Shown piece after piece: positions 1 through 7,775 of a stretch of DNA of 16,705 bases (the stretch's first letter is position 1; every line of letters begins with the position of its first letter). The stretch lies in contig DAIBSV010000023.1 of NCBI GenBank assembly GCA_027415455.1, positions 1 through 16,705 of the forward strand, written 5' to 3'. The DNA is from Nitrospirota bacterium. GTDB taxonomy: Bacteria; Nitrospirota_A; Leptospirillia; Leptospirillales; Leptospirillaceae. Position numbers and translations under genes: made by a program. The notes below the pieces were generated by a model. That model was given only the letters and a program-made list of their open reading frames with translations. It made no database searches and was not told the DNA's origin.

Positions 1-38
1 GTCCCTTCGGAAAGGAGAGTCTCGAGGTCCTCGTCGTA
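1..38. repeat. 38-bp direct repeat, copy 1 (duplicate of leuA-internal segment)
   Basis: These bases are identical, in the same orientation, to 483-520 inside leuA, and identity stops abruptly at position 39. Read on the minus strand they would encode the LeuA stretch around residues 372-384, but here they lie beyond the leuA stop codon. The pattern fits a tandem duplication of the unit 39-520, with the earlier copy continuing to the left of the window, or an assembly loop at a contig end. Confidence 0.95.
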
Positions 39-76
39 CTGTCAATGGTTGATGGGCCAATCCAAAAGAGGGGTCC

Positions 77-1633
77 CTACAGGACGGGCTGGGAGACGAC
101 CCCGGCGCGCCGGTCCCGCTCCTTCTTGCGCTCGAGGCGGTTTAAGGCCTCGAGGTAGGCCCGGGCCGAAGCCACGAGAATGTCCGTGTCGGCACCGTGG
201 CCCGCCGCGACCCGCCCGTCCTCCTCGAGGCGGACCGTCACCTCTCCCAGGGCGTCGCTCCCCCCGGTGATCCCCTTGACGGTGAAGGAGAGAAGGCGGG
301 CGCTGGAACCTGTCAGCTTGGAAAGGGTGCGGTAGATGGCGTCCACGGGGCCGGACCCCAGGCCGGCCATCTGCCGCTCCTCCCCGTCGACGGCGAGGAC
401 GATGGTGGCGGTGGGAGGGACCAGGGTCCCGCCGCTCACGGCCAGCCGCTCGAGGCGGAACCGGTCCGCGCCCTGTCCGGACGTCCCTTCGGAAAGGAGA
501 GTCTCGAGGTCCTCGTCGTAGATATCCTTCTTCTGGTCCGCGAGCTTCTTGAACCGGACGAAGGCCTGGGAAAGCTCCTCCTCGGAAAGGCGGTACCCCA
601 GGGTCTCGAGCCGGCTCCGGAAGGCGTGCCGTCCGGAATGCTTGCCAAGGACCAGGGCCCCCTCGGAGAGCCCGACCTGCTCGGGAAGCATGATCTCGTA
701 GGTGCGCTTGTCCTTCAGGAGTCCGTCCTGGTGGATCCCCGATTCGTGGGCGAAGGCGTTGGCCCCGACGATCGCCTTGTTGGGCTGGACCAGCATCCCG
801 GTGATGGTCTGGACCAGGCGCGAGGCCCGGATGAACTCCTCGCTCCGGACCCGGGTATCGAGGCCGAAGGCGGCGCGACGGACCTTGAGGGCCATCACGA
901 CCTCCTCCATCGCGGCGTTTCCCGCGCGCTCCCCGATGCCGTTGATGGTGCACTCGATCTGGCGGGCGCCTCCCTCGATGGCCGCCAGGGAATTCGCGAC
1001 GGCAAGCCCCAGGTCGTTGTGGCAGTGGGCCGAGAAGACCACCTCTCGGGCTCCCGGCACCGTGGCCACGAGAAAGGCCACGAGTTCGCGGAACTCCGAG
1101 GGGAGGGCGTATCCGACCGTGTCGGGGATGTTGATCGTCCGGGCTCCGGCGGCGATGGCGACCCCCACCGACCGGGCCAGGAAGTCCCGGTCGCTTCGGG
1201 TGGCGTCTTCGGCCGAAAACTCCACGTCCCCCACCAGCCCGGCCGCCCTTCGGACCGAGCGGTCGATGGTCTCGAGGACCGCCTCGGGGGAGAGGCCCAG
1301 CTTCTTCTCCATGTGGAGGGCGGAGGTCGCGATGAAGAGGTGGATCCGGGGTGCGGCGGCGCCCGAAAGAGCCCGGGCGGCGGTCTCCAGATCCTCGGGC
1401 CGGCACCGGGAGAGGGCGCAGATGGAGGAGTTCCGGACCTCGGAGGCGATCGCCGCCACCGCCGCGAAGTCGTCGGGAGAGGCGACGGGAAAGCCTGCCT
1501 CGATGACATCGACCCCCATCTTTTCAAGCTGGCGGGCGATCTGGAGCTTCTCCTCCTTCTGCATGGAGGCTCCCGGGCTCTGCTCCCCGTCCCGGAGCGT
1601 CGTGTCGAAGATGCGGATCATTCCCTGGTCCAT
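77..1633 (-). CDS. leuA: 2-isopropylmalate synthase
   Basis: LeuA condenses acetyl-CoA with 2-oxoisovalerate to give 2-isopropylmalate, the committed step of leucine synthesis in the cytoplasm. The 518-residue length matches long bacterial LeuA (about 520). Visible signatures are FDTTLRDGEQSPGAS at residues 9-23, with the metal/catalytic R14-D15; the metal-binding SAHCHNDLGLAVANS from 201; the NGIGERAGNA loop around 231-240; and HESGIHQDG near 296-304. A C-terminal regulatory domain (about 390-500) would bind leucine for feedback inhibition. The chosen ATG at 1633 has AAAGGA nine bases upstream, and the family-typical start follows at once. It is the last gene of the ilv-psd-pss-leu operon. 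Oddly, the frame is open without a stop through pssA upstream. Downstream, 39-76 shows no terminator before the repeat at 1-38. Function is near certain; whether it is also made as a PssA fusion is not. Confidence 0.96.
   Translation of the reverse strand: MDQGMIRIFDTTLRDGEQSPGASMQKEEKLQIARQLEKMGVDVIEAGFPVASPDDFAAVAAIASEVRNSSICALSRCRPEDLETAARALSGAAAPRIHLFIATSALHMEKKLGLSPEAVLETIDRSVRRAAGLVGDVEFSAEDATRSDRDFLARSVGVAIAAGARTINIPDTVGYALPSEFRELVAFLVATVPGAREVVFSAHCHNDLGLAVANSLAAIEGGARQIECTINGIGERAGNAAMEEVVMALKVRRAAFGLDTRVRSEEFIRASRLVQTITGMLVQPNKAIVGANAFAHESGIHQDGLLKDKRTYEIMLPEQVGLSEGALVLGKHSGRHAFRSRLETLGYRLSEEELSQAFVRFKKLADQKKDIYDEDLETLLSEGTSGQGADRFRLERLAVSGGTLVPPTATIVLAVDGEERQMAGLGSGPVDAIYRTLSKLTGSSARLLSFTVKGITGGSDALGEVTVRLEEDGRVAAGHGADTDILVASARAYLEALNRLERKKERDRRAGVVSQPVL
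483..520. repeat. 38-bp direct repeat, copy 2 (inside leuA)
   Basis: This is the in-gene copy of the repeat at 1-38. It encodes LeuA residues about 372-384 (YDEDLETLLSEGT) in the linker between the catalytic part and the regulatory domain. It sits naturally in an intact leuA frame, so it is the original copy. Confidence 0.95.
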
Positions 1634-2527
1634 GGCTCTCGTTCCTTTCTGTTTGGCCCCGCTCCCCGAGAATTCAGCGGTTCCGGGGGACCCCGGCCGC
1701 CGGAAGCGAATGACCCTGGCCCGGCGCTTCACCGTGCCCCCCATCCATCCCAGAACCGGATCGCCGGGATCCCCCACCGGCTTCCGGACGCCCACCCGGT
1801 AAAGAAAATATTCGAAGGGGCCGAGAAGGGCGTAGAGAAGGATTCCCGCGAAAAGGCTCGAGGAGGGGTAGAGGAAGAAGGAGAGGGCGACGATCATCAC
1901 CGTGACGAAGGTCGGCATCGGTTTCCTGAGGAGATGCACCTCCTTGAAGCTCCGGTACCGGAGCGGGCTCACCATGAGAATCGAAACCGTGTAGGTCGCC
2001 AGCAGGAAGAATCCCGAAGGGAAGGAAAAAAAGTGGGACAGGGGCCCGTTCCGGGCGAGTTCGGCGGAGACCAGAACCAGGGCTCCGGCCGGAATGGGAA
2101 GCCCGAGGAAATACTTGGAGGAAATCTTGCTGGTCATGACGTTGAAGCGGGCAAGCCGCAGGGCGCCGCAGGCCAGAAAGAGGAAGGCCGCCGCCATACC
2201 CAGGCGATGGTAGGCGAAAAGGTCGGAATTGTACACCAGAAGAGCCGGGGCGGCCCCGAAGGAGACGAGGTCGGCCAGGCTGTCGAACTCGACGCCGAAG
2301 GCGCTCGTGGCCCGGGCGAGCCGCGCCACCTTGCCGTCGAGGTTGTCGAAGACGGCGGCGATCAGGATGGCCAGGGCGGCCTCCCTGAACCGGTGCTGGA
2401 AGCCCGCGAGAATCGAGTAGAAGCCGAAGAAAAGGTTCCCTGCCGTAAAGAGATTGGGAAGGATGTAGATTCCCCGGCCCCGGGGTCGTTCCGGGGCCGG
2501 GATGTCGTCACTCCGGTAGGATTCCAA
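1634..2527 (-). CDS. pssA: CDP-diacylglycerol-serine O-phosphatidyltransferase (no stop before leuA)
   Basis: This membrane enzyme joins serine to CDP-diacylglycerol, making phosphatidylserine, the substrate of the psd product next to it. The CDP-alcohol phosphatidyltransferase motif is complete: D61, D64-G65, A68-R69, G78, D82 and D86 in the stretch starting DNLDGKVARLAR. Hydrophobic segments surround it (about 24-42, 50-60, 88-100, 110-123, 143-158, 170-187, 205-219, 225-242). I chose the TTG at 2527 because AAAGGAGG lies 11 bases upstream and the product then begins MESYRSDD; it overlaps the end of psd by 20 bases. No stop codon separates it from leuA, so I end it just before the leuA ATG (298 residues). 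The residues after about 250 are Arg-, Gly- and Pro-rich and unlike the family. One base fewer in the six-C run at 1737-1742 would end the protein after about 264 residues. So this is either a fusion or an indel. Confidence 0.85.
2473..2501 (-). promoter_or_regulatory. Very stable GC hairpin in the 5' coding part of pssA
   Basis: An 11-bp perfect inverted repeat, CCCGGCCCCGG (2473-2483) and CCGGGGCCGGG (2491-2501), has a 7-base loop. In the transcript it begins 26 bases after the first base of the proposed TTG start and covers codons for PAPERPRGRG. There is no T-run, so it is not an intrinsic terminator. It could slow initiation or elongation of pssA relative to psd, or protect an mRNA end; that role is inference. 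Confidence 0.4.
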
Positions 2528-3152
2528 GGATTGTCTCCCCTCCTTTGACCGTCTCACCCAGGCGAACGGACAGGGCCGTCCCGACCGGAAGGTCGAGATC
2601 GACGCGGGACCCGAAACGGATGAGACCGAAAAGCGTTCCTGCCGAAAGTGCGTCACCTGCCTCGGCATAGCAGAGAATCCGGCGGGCAATCAGACCCGCC
2701 ACCTGTACCATTATAACCTTCTCCCCCGACGGGGTGCGAATCTCCACCCGGTTTCGTTCGTTCAGCTCCGAGGCCTTGTCGAAGGAGGCGTTCAGGAAGG
2801 CTCCCGGAAAGTAGGTGACACCCGTCACCGTCCCGTCCACGGGAATCCTGTTCAGGTGGACGTTGAAGACGTTCATGAAGATCGACACCCGGACCCGGCC
2901 CGAGACCGGATCGGGGCCGGCCACGACGATCTTGCCGTCGGCGGGGGAGAGGACCCGTCCGGGGGGACCCTCCGGAACCCGCCGGGGGGGGTTCCGGAAA
3001 AAGTTCACCACGAAGGCCGGCAGAAGAAGGGAGAGCCATCCCAACGGAGCCCACGCCCAGAAGAGCCCCGCCGAAATTCCGGCGGCGATCAGGATGAAGG
3101 GAACCCCCTCCCGGGCCACGGGGGTCCGGAAATGATCGGAGCCGACCTTCAT
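2508..3152 (-). CDS. psd: Phosphatidylserine decarboxylase proenzyme, short form
   Basis: Psd decarboxylates phosphatidylserine to phosphatidylethanolamine at the inner membrane, directly after the PssA step encoded next door. The protein is 214 residues, as in the short Psd family. An N-terminal hydrophobic region (about 17-52) should anchor it. The conserved SPADGKI (about 69-75), FMNVFNVHLNR (about 92-102) and RFGSRVD motifs are present. The last holds the self-cleavage site G181-S182, which generates the pyruvoyl cofactor on the new alpha chain. The ATG at 3152 lies 19 bases after the ilvC stop, with only a weak AGG-type ribosome site, so translation may be coupled. Its end overlaps the pssA start. 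All key residues I can judge are present. Confidence 0.94.
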   Translation of the reverse strand: MKVGSDHFRTPVAREGVPFILIAAGISAGLFWAWAPLGWLSLLLPAFVVNFFRNPPRRVPEGPPGRVLSPADGKIVVAGPDPVSGRVRVSIFMNVFNVHLNRIPVDGTVTGVTYFPGAFLNASFDKASELNERNRVEIRTPSGEKVIMVQVAGLIARRILCYAEAGDALSAGTLFGLIRFGSRVDLDLPVGTALSVRLGETVKGGETILGILPE

Positions 3153-3171
3153 CGGCGAACCTGGACGTTCT

Positions 3172-4791
<1,620 letters not shown>

Positions 4792-4795
<4 letters not shown>

Positions 4796-6549
4796 GCGGT
4801 GATCACCGCATCCTTTTCCCTTCGTCCGGATTTGCCCGCCTTCGGCTGCGGGGGCGCCTCGAAGATCATTTCGACGTTGGATCCTCCCGCCGGAACCATG
4901 GGAAAGACGTTTTCCTCGGGATCGACCATGAACTCCATCAGGACGGGACCCTTTGTGGACAACCCCTTGAGCAGGACCTCCTCGACCTGGTCGGTCTTCG
5001 AGGCGCGGAACCCGGCCACGCCGAAGGCCTCGGCGAGTTTCACGAAGTCGGGACTCTGTCCGATGAAGGAAGAGGAATAGCGGCCTCCGTAGAAGAACTC
5101 CTGCCACTGGCGGACCATCCCCAGGTATTTGTTGTTCAGGACGATGATCTTGACGGGGATCTCGAGGGAGGCCACCGTCGCCATCTCCTGGATGTTCATC
5201 ATGAAGCTGCCCTCTCCGGTGACGGCGAGAACCCGCCTTTTTGGAAAGGCCCTCTGGGCTCCGATGGCCGCGGGAAAGCCGTATCCCATCGTGCCGAGCC
5301 CGCCCGAGGTGAGCCAGGTCCGGGGGGTGAGGAACTTGAAGAACTGGGCCGTCCACATCTGGTGCTGACCCACATCGGTCGAGACGATGCAGTCCCCTCC
5401 GGTCAGGTCGAAGGCCTTCTCGATCACGAACTGGGGCTTGATCACCTCCGGATCCTTCCGGTAGGTCAGGGGATGCTCCTCCTTCCAGTCCTCGATCTGC
5501 CGGTGCCAGGAATCGAGCGGGGTCAGCCCCTCCTCGTCCCGGATCTTCCGGAGATCCTCGAGAAGATCCGAGAGGATCAGGCGGGCGTCGCCCACAATCG
5601 GCACATCGACATGAAAATTTTTTCGGATCGAGGTGGGATCGATGTCGATGTGGATGACCTTCGAGTGGGGGGAGAACTCCGCGATCTTTCCCGTCACCCG
5701 GTCGTCGAACCGGGCTCCGACGGCGATAAGGAGATCGCAGTGGTGGACGGCCATGTTCGCGGCGTATGTCCCGTGCATTCCCAGCATCCCCATGAAGAGG
5801 GGATGGGTTCCCGGGAAGGCCCCGAGTCCCATGAGCGTGAGTGTCACGGGAATCCCGGAGAGAGCGACCAGCTCGGCAAGCTCCCCGTGGGAGTCGGAGG
5901 CGATGACCCCTCCTCCGACGTAGAGAACGGGTTTTTTGGCCTTGGCCATCAGCTGGGCGGCCTTCCGGATCTGCCAGCGGTTGCCCTGGACGGTCGGGTT
6001 GTATCCCCTGAGTGTCAGGGTCTCGGGATAGCGGAACTCTCCCCTGTCGGTGATGACGTCCTTGGGAATGTCCACGAGGACGGGGCCCGGCCGCCCGGAA
6101 CGGGCGATGTAGAAGGCCTCCTTGACGATTCTCGGAAGCTCGGCGATGTTCCGGACCAGGAAGTTGTGCTTGGTGCAGGAGCGGCTGATCCCGACGATGT
6201 CCGCCTCCTGGAAGGCATCGTTTCCGATCATCTTGGTCGGAACCTGGCCGGTGATGACGACCAGGGGGATGGAGTCCATGTGGGCGTCGGCGAGGCCCGT
6301 GACGGTGTTGGTGGCGCCGGGGCCGGAGGTGACCAGGACGACGCCGACCTCTCCCGTCGTCCGGGCATATCCTTCTGCGGCGTGAACCGCACCCTGCTCG
6401 TGGCGCGTGAGGACGACGGAAAGGGAGGGATCCTTGTAGAGGGCATCGAAAATCGGAAGGACGACGCCTCCCGGATATCCAAAAATCTGGGAGACCTTCT
6501 CCTTCTTCATGCACTCGAGGAGCATCTCCGCGCCAGTCATTTTCACCAT
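4792..6549 (-). CDS. ilvB: Acetolactate synthase large (catalytic) subunit
   Basis: IlvB uses thiamine diphosphate, Mg2+ and FAD to join two pyruvates into acetolactate (or pyruvate plus 2-oxobutyrate), the first common step to valine, leucine and isoleucine. At 585 residues it has the usual three-domain layout. The N-terminal Pyr domain contains FGYPGGVVLP and the catalytic glutamate E51 (TRHEQGAVHAAEGYAR). The central FAD-associated domain contains VGARFDDRVTGK (about 277-288). The C-terminal PP domain has GLGTMGYGFPAAIGA and the cofactor motif ending LNNKYLGMVRQWQ. In that motif the normally invariant GDG is GEG (residues 445-447, codon GAG at 5214-5212). The ATG at 6549 has a strong AAGGAG eight bases upstream; a second in-frame ATG lies three codons later. 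It is the first gene of the operon, about 45 bases behind a good promoter. Confidence 0.97.
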
Positions 6550-6592
6550 CTGTGAATCTCCTTGGGGGACCTTTTTTGAGGTTCAAAATTTA

Positions 6593-6622
6593 ATTGTAGG
6601 AAATGGAAGGAAACCCGGTCAA
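6593..6622 (-). promoter_or_regulatory. Promoter of the ilvB-ilvN-ilvC-psd-pssA-leuA operon
   Basis: On the minus strand there is a TTGACC -35 box (6622-6617), an 18-base spacer and a TACAAT -10 box (6598-6593), close to the sigma-70 consensus. Transcription would start near 6586, leaving a leader of roughly 40 bases that is AU-rich and ends in the ilvB Shine-Dalgarno. That leader is too short for a classical peptide attenuator or a T-box, so leucine/valine control, if any, is more likely at the protein level or by an unseen repressor. Confidence 0.7.
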
Positions 6623-6638
6623 GTTTTCCGTCGTAAAA

Positions 6639-6667
6639 ACTGAAGGGGACGGGAAATGGTCTTCAGT
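6639..6667 (-). terminator. Probable intrinsic terminator after vapC, overlapping its stop codon
   Basis: On the minus strand ACTGAAG (6667-6661) pairs with CTTCAGT (6645-6639) across a 15-base loop, and the second arm runs straight into TTTT (6638-6635). The first arm includes the vapC stop codon. It lies just upstream of the ilvB promoter and would keep toxin-antitoxin transcripts from running into the ilv operon. The stem is only 7 bp with a long loop, so strength is uncertain. Confidence 0.5.
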
Positions 6668-7106
6668 CGAAGGGTTTTTCGGAAACGGATAGGAGGGCGA
6701 GGAACGAGAACCTCATGAAATCCCGGTTGGCGGTAAGAAGACGGCGAACGCCATGCTCCCGGCACACGGCCGCGATCTGGGCATCGAAGGCGAGGTTTCC
6801 CCGGGCATCCCCCGTTGTGAGAAGACCGGAAAAGATTTCAAAGTATCGGCTTCCGGGAGAGAGAATCCTGAGGACGGGACTCCGAAGAAGACCGGTCAGC
6901 GATCCGGTCGCTTCCTCGAGTGTGGAGGGAGGATCGAAGATTCTTGGATGGGTTGTGACGCGCACGAACTCGCCCAGACAAAATACGGGAATTCCCCACA
7001 GTTGGCTTCCCTCGGAAAGATGGCGAAGCCATTTGAGTGATTCTTCGTGAAGGGGAAGGTCCTGACGATGGGCGTAGATCAGGATATTCGTGTCGACGGC
7101 GATCAA
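6663..7106 (-). CDS. vapC: VapC-family PIN-domain ribonuclease toxin
   Basis: PIN-domain toxins of this family cut RNA, often tRNA or rRNA, in a Mg2+-dependent reaction and are held inactive by the partner antitoxin. The 147-residue protein begins MIAVDTNILIYAHR and shows the acidic PIN residues: D5, E46 (CLGEFVRV), D108 (NLAFDAQIAAV) and D129 (LLTANRDFMRF). The THPRIF and LAFDAQIAAV segments suit the subfamily that includes many mycobacterial VapCs. I chose the TTG at 7106 because it overlaps the antitoxin stop as TTGA (7103-7106), the standard coupling, and places the family's initial aspartate at residue 5. An in-frame ATG at 7190 would add 28 residues that lie inside vapB and look non-conserved. 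The active-site residues are intact, so the toxin is probably functional. The target RNA cannot be read from sequence. Confidence 0.85.
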   Translation of the reverse strand: MIAVDTNILIYAHRQDLPLHEESLKWLRHLSEGSQLWGIPVFCLGEFVRVTTHPRIFDPPSTLEEATGSLTGLLRSPVLRILSPGSRYFEIFSGLLTTGDARGNLAFDAQIAAVCREHGVRRLLTANRDFMRFSFLALLSVSEKPFD

Positions 7107-7345
7107 GAAGGGCCGTCCATGAGGTCCAAAAGCGATCTTCGGTCGGAGAGGTCGACCCCCGGACGAAGGGCGCCCTTCACAACGATCCACTCCATCTTGA
7201 AAGGGGTTGCCCTGTTTTCCGATTCGCGCTTAAAGAATTCCCTCAGAGACTCTTCGATGACTTCCCTCAGTGTCTGCCCCGTTTCGGCCGCCCTTTTTTT
7301 CGCTTCTTTCATCAGGGTGTCGTCGATGTCGATCGTTGTTCTCAT
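7103..7345 (-). CDS. vapB: VapB-like ribbon-helix-helix antitoxin
   Basis: The 80-residue protein begins MRTTIDIDDTLMKEAKKRAAETG, a typical ribbon-helix-helix DNA-binding start: beta strand, then two helices to about residue 42 (LREVIEESLREFFKR). The C-terminal part (about 45-80, with GVDLSDRRSLLDLMDG) would wrap the PIN toxin. Such antitoxins neutralise VapC and repress their own operon. The chosen ATG at 7345 starts exactly at the family's MRTT; upstream in-frame ATGs at 7357 and 7381 would add residues that fall in the promoter. The ribosome site is poor, and the -10 box ends only 7 bases before the ATG, so the message may be leaderless. It overlaps vapC by four bases. The family call is secure; the exact VapB subfamily is not. 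Confidence 0.82.
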   Translation of the reverse strand: MRTTIDIDDTLMKEAKKRAAETGQTLREVIEESLREFFKRESENRATPFKMEWIVVKGALRPGVDLSDRRSLLDLMDGPS

Positions 7346-7381
7346 ACATATTACCATACCTTTAATCCATAAATATGTCAA
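7346..7381 (-). promoter_or_regulatory. vapBC promoter and probable VapB operator
   Basis: On the minus strand a perfect TTGACA -35 box (7381-7376), a 17-base spacer and TATGGT (7358-7353) form a promoter. An inverted repeat overlaps it: AATATGT at 7372-7378 and ACATATT at 7346-7352 on the plus strand, 7 bp each with a 19-base gap. One arm touches the -35 box and the other lies between the -10 box and the start codon, a natural place for autorepression by a VapB-VapC complex. Confidence 0.6.
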
Positions 7382-7397
7382 AGATCAATTGATCCTG

Positions 7398-7414
7398 TTT
7401 TTTTTTATTTTTTT
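7398..7414 (+). other. T-rich tract, candidate unwinding element
   Basis: Sixteen T residues interrupted by one A follow four bases after the perfect palindrome GATCAATTGATC at 7383-7394. There is no plus-strand gene upstream to terminate, and the stem possible from the palindrome is too short, so an origin-unwinding or bent-DNA role seems likelier than a terminator. Confidence 0.3.
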
Positions 7415-7514
7415 GGTTTTAAAGTCTTTTAGAAACCCCATTAGGAATGTGCCGAAAGATGGGGGAAAGGACCGATTCCTCTTCAGGATCGGATTCTTGA
7501 TGTTCTTGAAAGAT

Positions 7515-7523
7515 TGTGGAAAG
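7515..7523 (-). other. Candidate DnaA box (weak)
   Basis: Read on the minus strand the site is CTTTCCACA, two mismatches from TTATCCACA, with the CCACA core intact. It is isolated from the other boxes and could be chance. Confidence 0.3.
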
Positions 7524-7544
7524 AGAGGTGTAAAATCTCGGGAA

Positions 7545-7573
7545 TTGATTCCTCGAATCTTCTCTGATACGAT
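7545..7573 (+). promoter_or_regulatory. Candidate dnaA promoter
   Basis: TTGATT (7545-7550) and TACGAT (7568-7573), separated by 17 bases, each match four of six consensus positions. The transcript would carry a leader of about 195 bases, including the hairpin-T-run at 7666-7693. No better plus-strand promoter stood out, but the match is modest. Confidence 0.25.
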
Positions 7574-7665
7574 CAGTCCCACCTCAGATCGGTCCCGTAA
7601 TCGGCTCTTCCGGATATGAATTAATCGTTAAAATTAGAACATTTATTGATTAAGAACCCGTCTTG

Positions 7666-7693
7666 TCCGGGAAATTTTTTCTCCCGGATTTTT
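7666..7693 (+). terminator. Terminator-like hairpin in the presumed dnaA leader
   Basis: TCCGGGA (7666-7672) and TCCCGGA (7682-7688) form a 7-bp stem with a 9-base loop, followed immediately by TTTTT (7689-7693). On the plus strand this is the shape of an intrinsic terminator, about 80 bases before the dnaA start. With no plus-strand gene upstream, it may attenuate dnaA transcription or shield the origin from transcription. Confidence 0.4.
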
Positions 7694-7699
7694 CATTGT

Positions 7700-7708
7700 T
7701 ATTCCACA
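7700..7708 (+). other. Candidate DnaA box (weak)
   Basis: The sequence TATTCCACA has two mismatches to TTATCCACA but keeps the CCACA core. It sits 11 bases (one helical turn) from the better box at 7711-7719, in the same orientation, which favours cooperative DnaA binding. Confidence 0.4.
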
Positions 7709-7710
7709 AG

Positions 7711-7719
7711 TTTTCCACA
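7711..7719 (+). other. Candidate DnaA box
   Basis: TTTTCCACA differs from the consensus TTATCCACA at one position. It lies 57 bases before the dnaA start codon and is the best DnaA box in the intergenic region. It may serve both replication initiation and dnaA autoregulation. Confidence 0.55.
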
Positions 7720-7775
7720 GTCTGTTAAAAACTTTTCCCGACCATGTCTTCGGGTCTTCGATCGAGAGATTTTTC

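Larger units (their letters stand above)
7382..7775. other. oriC: Probable chromosomal replication origin (oriC)
   Basis: This 394-bp gene-free stretch lies directly upstream of dnaA and is clearly more AT-rich than its surroundings. It holds a pair of DnaA-box-like sequences (7700-7708, 7711-7719), a reverse one (7515-7523), a 12-bp palindrome GATCAATTGATC (7383-7394), a T-tract (7398-7414) and an AT-rich patch (about 7616-7655) that could be the unwinding site. Genes on both sides point outward, as expected at an origin. I see no plausible gene: short open frames here are low-complexity and lack ribosome sites. The boxes are degenerate and few, so the exact origin extent is uncertain. Confidence 0.6.

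Noticed and set aside
197..2548. Very long open frame on the plus strand opposite leuA and pssA
   Set aside because: It is a mirror of GC-rich codon use in the real genes. The translation is Gly-, Glu-, Arg- and His-rich with no family motifs, and it runs across two well-supported genes.
7106..7190. Longer vapC starting at the ATG at 7190
   Set aside because: The extra 28 residues lie wholly inside vapB and are unlike PIN domains; the TTGA overlap at 7103-7106 gives the canonical VapC start.
7383..7406. Palindrome plus T-run as an intrinsic terminator
   Set aside because: The usable stem is only four A/T-containing pairs and no plus-strand gene lies upstream to be terminated.
7385..7582. 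65-codon open frame in the origin region, minus strand
   Set aside because: The sequence is rich in Lys, Ile, Asn and Phe, as expected from translating AT-rich non-coding DNA. It lacks a ribosome site and overlaps origin-like features.
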